Source: Carya illinoinensis
Lineage: Eukaryota; Streptophyta; Magnoliopsida; Fagales; Juglandaceae
DNA: 64,000 nucleotides
Assembly (NCBI RefSeq): GCF_018687715.1
Contig: NC_056766.1
Location: 8,297,501 to 8,361,500 of the forward strand
Direction of reading: 5' to 3'
Made by a program: the position numbers and the translations under genes. The notes under the pieces are model-generated. The model was not told the origin of the DNA, made no database searches, and saw only the letters and a list, made by a program, of their open reading frames with translations. Below, in pieces: positions 44,956 to 56,992 of this stretch; position 1 is the stretch's first letter; each line of letters begins with the position of its first letter.

Positions 44956-46109
44956 ACCGATTAGACAAACTCTTATTAATTTTTTTGAGACCATTGTACA
45001 AAAGTAAGTTTTCTATGCTAGTTGTCATATTTTCTTTTTTCTTGAATTCCTCTATGCGTAATAGTGTCATTTACTATCACAAACTTCACTTTTCTTCCAT
45101 GTAATATTGTAATTTACTATTTATTATAAACTTCACATTTTCCTTTTGTTTTTTCCTTTATTATTTTAGTAATATTAGATATAGTCTTAAGGTGTGAAAG
45201 ACTCACGCACTCCTTAACAAATAATAACTTTTGTTATATAGATCTTAAATTTACTCATTTTTTTTAAAGAGAATTTGTAGAACTTACATTTTCTAATACT
45301 GCAAATATAATTTCTCTTTCCCTTTTGTTGGTAAGGGTTTGTAATGAAAACTTATTACAAGATTTTGTGTTTGCACCGATTGTTTTTACGTAGTGTATGT
45401 ATTATAAATTAATTATGTAGTGTCACAATGTAGATAAAATATCGATAATAGCTATCAATTAGAAAAATGTGATGAATTATTAAAAAAAAAAATGAGTACA
45501 AGTAAAATGACTAGAATAAGGAAAGAACAAGAAAAGATAAAAAGAAGAAAAAAATCAACTAGAAAATTGTAGTCAAACCATAAATGTATTCGGTCAACAG
45601 AGAGATCGAGAATAGCATAATTTGAGGAGTAAGGCTTCGCTTTCTAATAAAAACCAACCCTTGCGCTTTTTAGCTTACTAATCTTAATGGTGACTAGTGA
45701 TTCGAATCACGACATTTGAATCTAATTGACATGTCATGTCTATTATTAATTAGGTACTTTAAAAGCAAAGATAATGTAGTACTCACATTCTATAATCATG
45801 TCATGTAGTTAAAATTGTCGTTAAAAATATTAATCTTCATTGACACGACATTTTATAATAGAATGTGAATATGAGTACTCTTTTTTTCTATACAATGGGT
45901 AGGGTTTCAAATTCAAATTTTTTATTTGTCATCAGCTTATGAAACTCTTAGCGTGGATATAAAAACTCTATTTCTGCACTCAAGGCTACTTCAGAATTAT
46001 TTATTTGCTTGGAATTGGAAACTTGGAACACATCCGTAGCCTTTTTCAATCGGCCATCCCGGCCTCAGCATTCACCCACCACGCACTCAGCAAGCTCGGC
46101 CCCATGCAT
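44956..46109. other. Spacer between the intact P450 and the hAT element
   Basis: It is AT-rich. 45595-46109 aligns with 1866-2580 and (from 45753) with 13864-14230, while 44956-45595 has no counterpart in the other modules. No gene was seen. Confidence 0.5.
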
Positions 46110-46367
46110 ACCCACTTTAGGGGTGGGCAGCGGGGCCCCGGAACCCGTTGCCCCGCCCCGTTCGCCCCGCCCCCGCATAGGGCGGGGCGGGGCGCCCCGC
46201 ACCGTTAGGGCCGGGGCAGGGGGCCCCGGCCCGTATCCCAACCCCCAGCGGAGGCGGGGGACGGAAACGGACCCCCCCTCGGTCCGTGTTTCCCCCGCCC
46301 CGCACCTATATATATAATATAAATATATAATATATTATATATTATATATATATAAGTTATATAAGAG

Positions 46368-46453
46368 AAACGACGCCGTTTCAATTAGTGGGTTTTATTA
46401 TTAACCCACTAATTGAAACGGCGCCGTTTTGTCCACCACAAAACGGCGCCGTT
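46368..46453. repeat. Hairpin around AAACGGCGCCGTTT inside the hAT element
   Basis: 46368-46394 and 46403-46429 are 27-bp inverted arms with one mismatch and an 8-bp loop. The self-complementary core AAACGGCGCCGTTT recurs at 46439-46452. It lies just upstream of the probable transcribed leader of the transposase gene. Confidence 0.8.
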
Positions 46454-46672
46454 TCTCTAAATACCCTAACCCATAACCCAACCCCCCCCCCCCCCCCCCC
46501 CGATCCCCTGATTCCCCTCCCCTCCCGAGTCCCTTCACGGCTTCACCCCCTTCGGCCTAATCCATTCGGTGTTCCCTCCTCCCACCGGCAACCAGTCCGG
46601 CCGCTGCACGTATTCCATCATTCCTCTCTCTCGCACGACGCACGAGGCCGGACGCACGCCGCACGCCGCACG

Positions 46673-48164
46673 GTAACATTTCTCCTCCCCTTTTGATTTT
46701 CTCCGTTTGGTTATTATTTTTTATTTATTTTTTAGTTTTGATCGGAGATTGGAGGTAGGATGGGGTTGAATCGGAGATGGAGGATGGGATTGTTTGGATT
46801 GTGTGCTGTGGATGTCTTCGGATTGTGTGATTGTTTGGATTCCCGATTGAATGGATTTTTTTTTTTTTTGTTAATTTCATTGTGATTCGGACCCCTAAAT
46901 TGATTTAGGGGTTTCATGATTGAAACCCCTAAATCAATTTAGGGGTTAGGGTTTCGGATTGGGGTTCCAATCCGAAACCCTAATTTGATTTAGGGGTTGA
47001 AACCTAAATCAATTTAGGGTTTCGGATTGGAGTTCCAATCTGAAACCCTAATTTTGAATTAGGGGTTGAAACCCCTATCAATTTAGGGTTTCGGATTGGG
47101 GTTCCAATCCGAAACCCTAATTTGATTTAGGGGTTGAAACCTAAATCAATTTAGGGTTTCGGATTGGGGTTCCAATCCGAAACCCTAATTTGATTTAGGG
47201 GTTGAAACCCCTAAATCAAAATTAAATTTTCATTAAAAAAAAAGTCACGAAGTTTATATATTCTAATTGAAAGGTTTTAAATGTATTTTTATCAGAGTTG
47301 CATTTTTTGAGTTGTTACTTGTTATGAATGTTGCTTTTATTTTTATATTTTTTAGACGTTGGAATAGAGATAAATGATTGGACAAAAATTAAGAGATGAA
47401 AATATTATAATATTTAAAATAAATTTTCTTATTAAAGTGAAAATTTAATAAGATAGTTTTTTTAGTAAGATAGTAAATTTCGGAAAAATATATATTTTTC
47501 TGTCATAAATTATTATTTCTTTTGTCATGTGGTAAATAAACTATTTTTTTTAACATATATCTCATTTTCATATTTTTTAAACATCTTTCAAGATTTTAAA
47601 AAATTAAAAAATATACCAATATACTAATATTAATGTCAGTAACTATTAAGAAATGAATTTTAGAAAATTAAATATATGAAAAGTAAAAATGAGAGAACAA
47701 AACTATGAAGCATATTATCAAGCACTTTTTGTTTTATTTAAAAGTTTTAAATAATTATAACTATTAGATAATTAAAATTGTTTAAAAAAAATCAATTTGA
47801 AAATTATATAAAATCAAAAAGAGAAAAGAGAGAAGAATATAATGCCTATTAAAAAATGTATTTTAAAGTGGCCTATTAAAATAATGCCTATTTTAAAGTG
47901 GCCTATTAAAATAATGCCTATTAAAGTGGCCTATTAAAATAATGCCTATTAAAAATATGAAGCATCTCTCTTCGACTCTTCCTAATCAAATTATTTGGAA
48001 TTGCTTATATGAGGTGTAAAAACTTATTATAGTGTAGCCATTCATATTATCATCATTATATATAAAAAGTACTTAATACATCAATAATAGTTATGAATGT
48101 AGTTTTTGCTGATTGTGTTGGATTGTACTTTGAATTTTTTTTTTTTTTTTTGTTGGAAAATCAG
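46673..48164 (+). other. Probable 5'-leader intron of the hAT transposase gene
   Basis: A donor-like CACG/GTAACA at 46673 follows a GC- and CT-rich stretch suitable as a leader. A T-run and AAATCAG/GA precede the ATG at 48167 by two bases. The 1.5 kb between is AT-rich and non-coding and includes the palindrome array. The donor is my best guess among a few. Confidence 0.45.
46890..47219. repeat. Four-unit tandem array of palindromes with telo-box words
   Basis: Units start near 46951, 47019, 47088 and 47156 (period 68-69 bp). Each contains TAGGGTTTCGGATTGG facing CCAATCCGAAACCCTA, a 16-bp perfect stem with a 4-bp centre. Between stems lie TTTAGGGGTTGAAACC-type words that are also near-palindromic. 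AAACCCTAA, the plant telo-box, occurs in each unit. Confidence 0.9.
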
Positions 48165-48166
48165 GA

Positions 48167-50396
48167 ATGTCTTCGGATTTCAGTGATAGCTCGCCTTCTC
48201 CAGCCAACACCCCTACCCCAGAAACTAACCCTACTCCTACCCCTATAACGAGTACACCTTGCCCTGCTCCGAAGCCCACACAGGGCAAGAAACCTGTATC
48301 TATAGTTTGGCAACACTTTACCAAACTAGAGGGTGGGGACCCCAACAACCCACAAGCTAAATGTAATCACTGTGGGAAAATGTATGGATGTCACTATAGG
48401 AAACATGGTACATCCCAGCTGAAGGTCCATCTAGAGGAACAATGCAAGAAGAGTCCAATATTAAAATCCTTAGTAGAGAAGGGCCAATCTAGACTAGATA
48501 TTAAAATGGCTGATGGGAGTAGTGGGGCCGGGGGGCCAACATTGAAGGGGTATACGAAGTATAACCCCGATGAGTATAGAAGGAAGTTAGCTCGTATGAT
48601 TATCATGGACGAGCTGCCTTTTCAGTTTGTGGAGGGTAAAGGGTTCCAAGAATTTGTCCAAGAGTTGGAACCCAGATTTGTACTTCCTTCTCGTCACACC
48701 GTGGCAAAGGATATTAAGAAGATGTACCTTCGTGATAAAGATGTTTTGAGGGGCCAACTCGCGGGTTTGGTAGTTTGCCTCACTACCAATACTTGGACTT
48801 CTATCCAAAATATGAATTACATGTCGTTGACTGTGCATTTTGTTGATGCTGATTGGGTTCTGCACAAAAAGATTATTAAATTTTGTCAAATAACTGATCA
48901 TAAGGGTGAGACGATTGGGAAGGCATTGGAGGCCGCAATAAAGGAGTGGGGGTTGGAAAATGTTTTGTCTATGTCAGTTGATAATGCGTCATCTAATGAT
49001 GTCGCATTGGGATATCTAAAGAATTATCTTAAAGATGCAAATAAGACATTCTTGGGTGGTGAATACTTGCATGTTAGATGTGCTGAACATATTTTGAATT
49101 TAATTGTGACTGAGGGGTTGAAAGATGTTGATGACTCGGTTGCCCGAGTTAGAATGGCTGTGAAATGGGTGAGGTCTTCTCCTTCAAGATTGGAGAAATT
49201 CAAAGTTGCTGCAAAGGCTGCGGGCATAACATCGAAGAAGGGTCTTTGTACTGACGTTCCTACTAGATGGAACTCAACCTTCTTGATGTTGGAGGCGGCC
49301 CAGGAATATAAGGCAGCCTTTCAATTATTGGGTGATGAAGACATCCAATATGTCAAATACTTTGATGAGCACGGAGGATCACGAAAGCCTAATGATAATG
49401 ATTGGGTGGTAGTTTCTACTTTCGTTGATTTTCTTGGATTATTTTATGATGTCACGTTGAATATATCTGGTTCTTTGTACCCTACATCCCATGGGTTTTG
49501 TCAACAAATATGTAGGGTAAAAGAAGAATTAGAAGATATGCGTAGGGGTTCCAATGAAAGGATGAGGGGGATGGCAAGTTCCATGATGCTAAAATATGAC
49601 AAGTATTGGGGAGATTTGACTAGAATGAATATTTTCTTATATGTGGCTGTTATTCTTGATCCCCGTCTGAAAGTTTCAGGCTTGTTATATGGGTTGGGAC
49701 TTGTTCACGATCAGGTATGGACTGACATTATTGGTGAATTGGCCCGAGATACCCTGAAAAAATTGTATGACGAGTTTATGGCAATTAAGGGTGGTACTAC
49801 ATCGAAGACACATACACCGACCCCAACTCCTTCTACAGACATCGTGACCGGGCCTCCTACAAAGAAGCGCAGAATGCCGTGGACTAAGACCCTCGCACAG
49901 AATCCCACACTAGTCCATCAATCTACGGAGGTCGTTTCTGAGTTAGACAACTATTTGTCAGCGGATATGGTCCAAGATGATGATGATCATTTCGATATAT
50001 TAGGATGGTGGAAGAATGCCTCAAAGAAATATCCCATCATTTCTGAGATTGCCCGCTGTATTTTGGCCATCCCTATTAGCACCGTTGCCTCAGAGTCAGC
50101 CTTTAGTACCGGAGGTCGTATATTGGATCCTTTCCGTAGTTCATTGTCTCCTACAACTGTAGAGGCATTGATATGCACACAGAGTTGGACGATAGGAAAA
50201 GATATTCATGTTCCGGATATTTTAGATTTTAAGGAGACCGATGAGGGTGGTGATCAGTCTGGATTTGGACCACCTGGTAATTATTTTTTATTTTATTATT
50301 TTAATTTTTTTATATTCATTTCCATTTCATCGTTATTAATTTTAATATTAATTTTTGTAGTAACACATGAGACGTCTAACACCTCTGCAACATAAA
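48167..50396 (+). CDS. hAT transposase (BED zinc finger, hAT dimerisation domain)
   Basis: The frame from ATG 48167 is open for 742 codons. Residues 1-45 are Pro/Thr/Ser-rich. Residues 46-95 form a BED zinc finger (W49, C66, C69, H88, C93) that should bind the element ends. The RNase H-like core has Asp272 (SVDNASSND) and Glu643 (VASESAFSTGG). At the first catalytic position, the usual TTDTWTS, it has Asn208 (TTNTWTS), which should abolish cutting. The hAT C-terminal dimerisation region is at about 605-690 (DILGWWKNASKKYPIISEIARCILAIP, cut here). A likely intron at 50277-50360 (GTAATT...TTGTAG, 84 bp, divisible by three) would remove a hydrophobic stretch and leave VTHETSNTSAT as the end. It is a RICESLEEPER/zinc-finger-BED type protein. 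Confidence 0.9.
50277..50360 (+). other. Probable last intron of the hAT transposase gene
   Basis: GTAATT to TTGTAG, 84 bp, AT-rich, with a pyrimidine-rich end. Length divisible by three and lack of stops mean that retention would add 28 mostly hydrophobic residues without shifting the frame. Confidence 0.7.
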
Positions 50397-50975
50397 AATG
50401 TGTTCAAGCCCGGGCCGCCCCAACTGTCACACCTCTTGACTCAAAGACAAGCCACAGCTGACAAGCCTCTTTAGAACGATCAATTTTTAATGATTTGTAA
50501 AAATTTTGTATTCAATAATTTGTAATATTGATACAATGTCCTTTGGACACTTTTATGTTTGTAATTTTGTAATTGTTTAGCCTTTCAATTTTGTAATAGT
50601 TTAGTTATTATTATTAGTTTATTACGTATTAGACTCTTAGACATAACACTTTTTTTTTTCTTTTAAATTTCGGAAATTTTTTTTTTCTTTTTTACTTATA
50701 ATTTTATGGGCCCAAAATGGCCCATTGCTGAGATTTCTGGGCCCAAAATGGCCCAGAAATTGCCTCTGGGCCCAAGGCCCAGAAGGGGGGTGCGGGGGGC
50801 CGGACGGACTGGCCCCCCACCCCGTACCCCGTCATGCGGGACGGGGTACCCCGCCCCCGCACACCGGAGGCGGGGGACGGGGTGGATTTTCCCCATCCGC
50901 CCCATGCGGGGGTGGGGGGGGGGGGGGGGGGGCTACCCCGCACCGTATGGTGCGGGTAGCACCCCTAACCCACTT

Positions 50976-51699
50976 CGATTCCCAGACAAAAAAACCCACA
51001 AATGGCAGCCATTAATTATTGAAATTCTGATACTACCCCAAAGTGCAAAGAAACACCTCCTGTTGCAGACAATGAAACTTCAAAATTCTAAAAACCAAAC
51101 ACATATCTCTATCAAACGTACCATATGACACGGAAGAATTGATGGGGTACATTTTTCTCAAAATTTTAAATAAAACATAAAAAATAATTCAATTTTTTTA
51201 AATTTCAAAACAAAAATAATAATAAACTCTCATAAAATCATTATAATATTTTAATTTTATAATAACTTTATTCAACTTTCTCTTTATTTTTTTCAAAAGA
51301 GAAATACTTTAGGTCCCGAATTTGGGATCCAAAACGTGTCCCGAAACCTTTTTTTTCTTTAATGATTAAGAAAGTGCTTTTTAGTGATGTTGTGAATTTT
51401 TTTTTTTAAACTTAAGAATATAAAAAAAATGAATAATTTTTCTTTTTGCCTTGTTCGGTGGCAATTTGGGCTATATCCCTTGGGTGATGTAGCATGACTC
51501 TTTTCAAAATCTCATAAAATATCGTAACTCAAATATTATTACTAATATTCATAAACCATTTTACTACTATTCACAAATTTCTTATTTCATTTCATTCCCC
51601 AAACACCCAAGTTTTATTTTTTGAGTTGGGAGGTTGTAACGAAGGAACTCTACACAAAAGCTAAATAGTTTAAGCACAAGTAATTACACGCAGAAGTAA
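50976..51699. other. Spacer 3' of the intact minus-strand P450
   Basis: It aligns with 14240-14991. It is AT-rich, no gene was seen, and the short repeats near 51540-51600 resemble MITE ends. Confidence 0.55.
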
Positions 51700-53632
51700 T
51701 CAATGGTGAAAGAGAAGGTTTTCCATGGAATGGAGGGGACTACAAAGAGCCTCTAAAGGCTTTGCCTTTGACACAAGATATCCTGAAGCTAGGTTCATGT
51801 CCACCATCTCCTTGTCAAGCCTTTCCCAGTCAAAGCACTGAATGAGTGCACCAAGGGCAAGTAAAATTACCCGTTGGCCCAAACCAGCACCGGGACATGC
51901 CCTCCTCCCAATCCCAAATGGAAAGAATCTGAAACCCTCTCTTTCTCCGCTAAATCCTTCAAATCTCTCTGGCTTAAAGCTGTTGGGCTCCTCCCATTGC
52001 TTGGGATCCCGATGCACAGCCCATGCATTCACCAATAGTGTTGTCCCTTTTGGTACTGTATAACCCCCAACGGTGCAATCTTCTGCAGAACAATGAGGTA
52101 ATAAAAGTGGCGTTGGAGGATAGAGTCTAAGTGTCTCGTTGACCACAGAACGAAGATAGGGAAGCTTGTCAAGATCAGAGTCTTTCAGCAAGCGCCCATG
52201 CCCAACTTGGTTTACAATCTCCGCTTTAACCTTTTGCAATACCTCTGGATGATTTAGCAAAAGTGACATTGCCCACTCCATGGTTGTAGCTGTTGTATCT
52301 GTTCCTGCGGTGAACATCACCTGAAGCATTAAATGTTCTAGCAAAGTTAGAAACCAGATCTAAGTAGTGCTTTAAAGGCCCTATCACAAGAAAATTTATT
52401 AATATACATGATCTAATTGATGCGTATATGTTTCTCACTAAAAAACTACGTGTTCTTTACCAAACTTGTAGATATTTTAGTCTATCAGTTAGAGGAGTTT
52501 TTAATATGAGGGCTTTAATATTTTCTTTACATAATTAGCTTATAGAAAATGCAACATGTTATGTGGTCGAAGATTTACTTCAGAAATGAAAAATACTCAC
52601 TTATAACTATTTTACAACTTCTCTACAACTCTATATAAAATAAAGGATAATTTTGTAATATTAAGATTTATTTTTAATGGAGTGACATGATCGCACTAGT
52701 CATAAAGAAATTGTAAGGGTATCTCATTTTATATTATCACTCACCAGAATGATGCTTTTGACGAAAACATCGGAATAAAATTCACTTTCTGATTCATGAA
52801 GAGACAATAGAGATTCAATGAGAGTCCTCTTCTCATTTTCTGAATGACTGGTGTTCATTTGCTTTATCTCTTCGATCAAGTTGGTCAAAAATCTATCCCT
52901 CTTCCATTGCAACCCTACCATACTCTTTTCCAACCCTTTATAACCAACCCACCTCAAAATTGGAAAGTGATCACATATATTCATTGACAAAAATGCAAAA
53001 ATAATACTCTTCATATCTTTGAGCTGTTGCTTCCCCAGATCAGTGCTTGCAGCTTCCTCTCCAACACATGGCTTTCCAGTGACCATTCTCATGATAACAT
53101 TGAACATTAGAAGTGAAGAAAAATACCTGAACTCTACTTTTTTTGGATCTCCTTTCGAGACTTTGAACACCATGCGAAGAAGGGAGTAAACTTCTTCTTC
53201 CCTGATGTTGAAAACGTTTTGGAGGCTTTTCTTAGAGAAGATCTGGAGGTTGACGATGCGTCGGAGGTTCCTCCACAAGTGGCCATATGGAGTCCAAGCT
53301 AGAACAATTGAGTTGTAAGTCAAAATATCACCGGCCATGGTGCGGGGACGATTTGCAAATATGATGTCGTTCTTGCTTAAGCATTCTTCCACAGCCGAAG
53401 GAGAAGATACGACGAGTACAGGCCGAGAACCAAATTTAAGAAATAGGACAGGACCGTATTTCAAGGATAGGGTCTCTAGGCTTTTGAATACAGGTTGTTT
53501 AAGGAGGTGGAAGTGGCCAATTATTGGGAGAGAAAATGGACTTGGAGGTAAATTAGGGTTGCGGTGGTATAGAAGTTTGATTATAAGAATAATGAAGAAG
53601 AAGAAAGCAAGGTAAGAGAACAGGTTTTCCAT
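51700..53632 (-). CDS. Cytochrome P450, CYP81 family, intact, 502 aa
   Basis: Exon 1 is 53632-52745 (296 codons), the intron 52744-52321 (GTGAGT...TTCAG, 424 bp, phase 0), and exon 2 52320-51700 (206 codons plus TGA). The start ATG opens a membrane anchor ([20 protein letters not shown]) and the hinge [13 protein letters not shown]. Motifs are WRNLRR, AGTDTT at 301-306, ETLR at 358-361, FKPERF, and the haem Cys at about 438 in [11 protein letters not shown]. All features expected of an active ER-bound monooxygenase are present. It is clearly related to, but well diverged from, the plus-strand genes, so the two lineages split before the module was copied. Its duplicate at 14992-16843 is dead. 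It faces the 41776 gene across 7.6 kb that includes the hAT element. Confidence 0.93.
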
Positions 53633-54460
53633 GGCGAATTAAGAGACAGATTGATCAGTACTAGCAGTAGTACCTCACGGTTTAGGTTGCCAAGAAATTA
53701 TCGTTTTATAACCCTCATAAGTCATGAGGGATATCCTCTTGGGAAAATGTCAACTACTCGTTGGTTGTGCCCCCATTTGATGGACGACTGGTAGTTATCC
53801 AAAAGAAAAGTAGTTGAAAGATCTTGCAAATGATACACTAGCGACACGCTTGTCGTTTGATCTTTTCGATATCTTGCAAATAATGTTCTTTTTTTATTTT
53901 TTATTTTTTATTTTTTTTATTTGTAAAAGAAAAACAATTTTTTTCTTGATAAAAAATTTTATATACAGTTACTTTTACGTATTTTTTTATACACTTCAAT
54001 GATATTCACATCACTTCACTAATGTAATTAATTAAATATTAAAAAAAATAATATAACTAATTACATCAATAAAATATATAAAAATTATATAAAAATGATT
54101 ATATATAAAATTTTTAACGTGCAAAAAAACTGCTTTTCTTTTTCAAATAAAAAAAAAAAGGGGCCATGATATGCAAGATATCGTAAAGATCATGTCCCAA
54201 ATCCGACGAAACCAAATATTTGGGACGTTATTGTAATTTTTTATTTGTTTTTCACGTACCAACATAGGCTACGATGAAAGCAAATTATTTCTAATTTTAT
54301 AATCAATATAATCCTTTTCTCCAAATTCCTAATCGCATCAAATCATCTTAATGAAGAATCGTAACTTTTTATTATTTTAGTTTCAAACATATATTTTAAG
54401 ATTTGGGATTGAGAATTATTACTGAAAAATCTAAATTATTAATTTGTTTTTGAAGTAACT
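53633..54460. other. Upstream region of the minus-strand P450 and AT-rich spacer
   Basis: 53697-54112 aligns with module B (16844-17053, then 21880-22090 beyond the copia element). 53633-53696 holds the leader lost from the module B copy. The rest is AT-rich. No TATA box could be chosen. Confidence 0.5.
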
Positions 54461-54473
54461 TGAAATATAATTT

Positions 54474-54514
<41 letters not shown>

Positions 54515-54749
54515 TCTATATCACGATTATTCTAAAACAATATATGAAAATGTATTTGTTAACATCGTGTTTTGTACGCGTAAGGGCTGAGTTGCTTAGC
54601 AGTTTGGGCTTTTGCTAGATCAGTGTCCTGCAACAGGGAGATGAGTGGCTCTCGGTAGCCTGAGGAGCTTTCGATGCCTAAGTCAATCCTATTCTTAGGA
54701 GAATACTTTAAAGAAAATACGTAAGTCTAATATCAGTGTTCTATCAGAC
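54461..54749. repeat. Dispersed repeat, second copy (matches 2738-2998)
   Basis: It contains a (TA)n run at about 54476-54510 and then the GATGCCTAAGTCA-bearing sequence also found at 2738-2998. Similarity ends at TTCTATCA, where a solo LTR follows. Confidence 0.65.
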
Positions 54750-56992
54750 TGGGTATCGCACCCAACTCCCACGTACAGATACGTGGAAATCGAGGCGTCG
54801 GAATAATGGCAACACGGGTCACGCATCCCATCGCCAAGTACCAAGTGTGTGTACATGCAACAAGTATATAATAAAACCATGCAGTGGATAATAAAAGTCC
54901 TACAAATAGGTACCAGGATTTTTGTTTAAATACAAACTCGTTTAAATTACACATAATAAAATATTATAAGTCTCAACATTGTTTCAATTCCAAATTACAT
55001 AACATAAAAACCAGTAGAGATAATTTTTAATATAAAACAACTCCAAGTCAATACTTTGGCGGAGCCGACTCCTCGGGCTCAACCTCCTCTTCCTCAATCT
55101 CTGCATCAAAATCTACGGTGCCAAAATGGTGCCGCAGGTAAATAATAATCTAAACACCACGAGATAAAAAAATATTACACTCAACAATATGCATGAAAGG
55201 ATGCCAAATGCACATGTCTCAAAATCTACATTTTTCCACACATGCCAAAATCTCATTTTGGCCCAAAATATATCCTTTAAAACAAGTTCTTGCCATTATC
55301 TCAGATAATGACCCAAACCAAGAAAACTACAATTTTTCTAGGAAATGGATCACAATATCCTCTTACAAAATCTCACTATTTTTTCAGAAAATGGCCCATA
55401 TCCAATATCCAAAACCAGTTCCAATTTAATGCATGCACCATGATCTCCCTTAGGGATCATCCGCACACTCTGGCTCATATGCCACACCGCAGGTAACGAC
55501 GTTGCATGTGACATCTAAACGAGCGATACCCAGTCTCACGCCCAGCGCGTACTTAGACCAAACATCCTCTAGTCCCCACCAGCCGAGGGACTACAGAGTC
55601 GACACGACAGCATTACCGTATCGTGCTATCCGGTCGTCGCTTAGTGACAACCCAGAAGATGTCACTTAGTATTATCCACTCCCGAGTACCAGAAGAGCTC
55701 CATTGAGATAATGCCCCATCCCGGCTTGGGGTCGTGATACACACGCACCCGAAAATCCATTTACAGCTGAAAATCCAGTTTTCTCAATTTAACACATGTA
55801 CATGTATGCCCCATGCAATGCAAATTGCAAAACACATCAAGATACAAATTAACCAACAAAACTCAACATCAACAATAACCAAACAACTCCATCCTCAAAT
55901 CCAACTGACCCCCAAATTCTAGAACTCAGTCCGAAATAATCAACCAGTCACAAATTATTGTAAAAGTAATAATATATTTAAATCTAAAATAAAGTTTGAA
56001 AAATACTTACAGCGCTATATAACAATTTTGGAATGATCAATGAGCTGAAAAAGGGCGATAAAAAAGTAATGTAACAGTGTAAAAACACTGGTCGTGGGTT
56101 GTAAAATACCCACTTTTGAATGGGGACGAACCAAGGCTTGAGATTGATAGGAAATGGGTTAGAGGTGTTTATGAAGTTAGTGGAAGTGAGGGTTGGCTGT
56201 GGGTGGCGGCGAAAACGGCAGAAGAAGACCAAAAACCCCAAAACAGAAAATGAGGTCGTGGAGGCTACTCCGGTGACGAATCGGAGCTGGAAATGGGTGG
56301 TTTGGAATGATAAGAGGTCAGTGATAAAGCTGTGAAGAGATGGTGGTTGAAGGTGGAACGACGACGGCGGAACGGCTCAAAAACCGTGAGGATTGGTGGG
56401 GCTCTTGGCGACATGGATGGAGGTGAAATTTGTTGGGGATGATCACCGGTCGAAGGGGAAGAAATTTGGGTGGGTGGTGTAGGTCATGGTGCCAACGAAT
56501 GGCGGCTGAAGAAAACAGCGAAAATGGAGGAGAGAGAGATGCGCGCATGGGGAGAAGAAAGCCGAAGGAAAAAGAGAAGAAAAAAGAAAGAAAAAGAGAA
56601 AAGAAAGAGAAAGGAGAAAAAGAAAGAGAGAAAAAGAAAAGATAGGGAAAAGAAATGAGGTCCAATCCTCACATCTGGAGTCCAGAAACTGATCCGACGA
56701 AAACAACTTTAAAGGCTATAAATCGAATAAAATAATTTAAACACCACATCTAACTAAAATATAATAAATAACTAGTAAATACTAACAACATAATTTTAAA
56801 TAAAAAAAACTAAAATAAATTAAACAGTAATTTAAACTCAAAACAATAATTAATATTAAGAAAGCTCTAGAAAAGAAATTTCAAAACCAAATAAATTCAA
56901 TTAAAATTCGATAATTTAAATGAAGGAACCAATATTTTAATTAAATTAAAACACTCATTCAATAAAAATACACGTAAAAACGGGATATCACA
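54750..56992 (-). mobile_element. Diverged solo LTR related to the Tekay-like LTRs
   Basis: On the minus strand it starts TGTGATATCCCG and ends about GCGATACCCA. Segment order matches the chromovirus LTRs: GC-rich patch, purine-rich tract at 56560-56660, TACTTACAGCGCTATA at about 56002, Cys/Pro-rich words, palindromes at 55255-55395. No matching target duplication was found. Open frames on both strands are not supported as genes. Confidence 0.75.

Larger units (their letters stand above)
46118..50967 (+). mobile_element. Complete hAT DNA transposon, 4,850 bp
   Basis: ACCCACTT at 46110-46117 and 50968-50975 is an 8-bp target duplication, and the empty site is visible at 14227-14240. The ends are TAGGGGTG...CACCCCTA (8-bp perfect inverted repeat), followed inward by GC-rich subterminal repeats on both sides (46135-46300 and 50770-50960), including long C and G runs. 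One transposase gene lies inside in plus orientation. Identical target duplications and an open gene point to recent insertion, after the modules had separated. Confidence 0.93.

Noticed and set aside
46009..46317. Open frames across the GC-rich hAT left end
   Set aside because: They cross the transposon border and consist of low-complexity Gly/Pro/Arg from subterminal repeats.
46890..47219. CRISPR-like appearance of a regular palindromic array
   Set aside because: The units are contiguous without unique spacers, and the host is a plant nuclear genome.
50704..51128. Open frames across the hAT right end
   Set aside because: Same reason: GC-rich terminal repeats and a G-run, crossing the element border.
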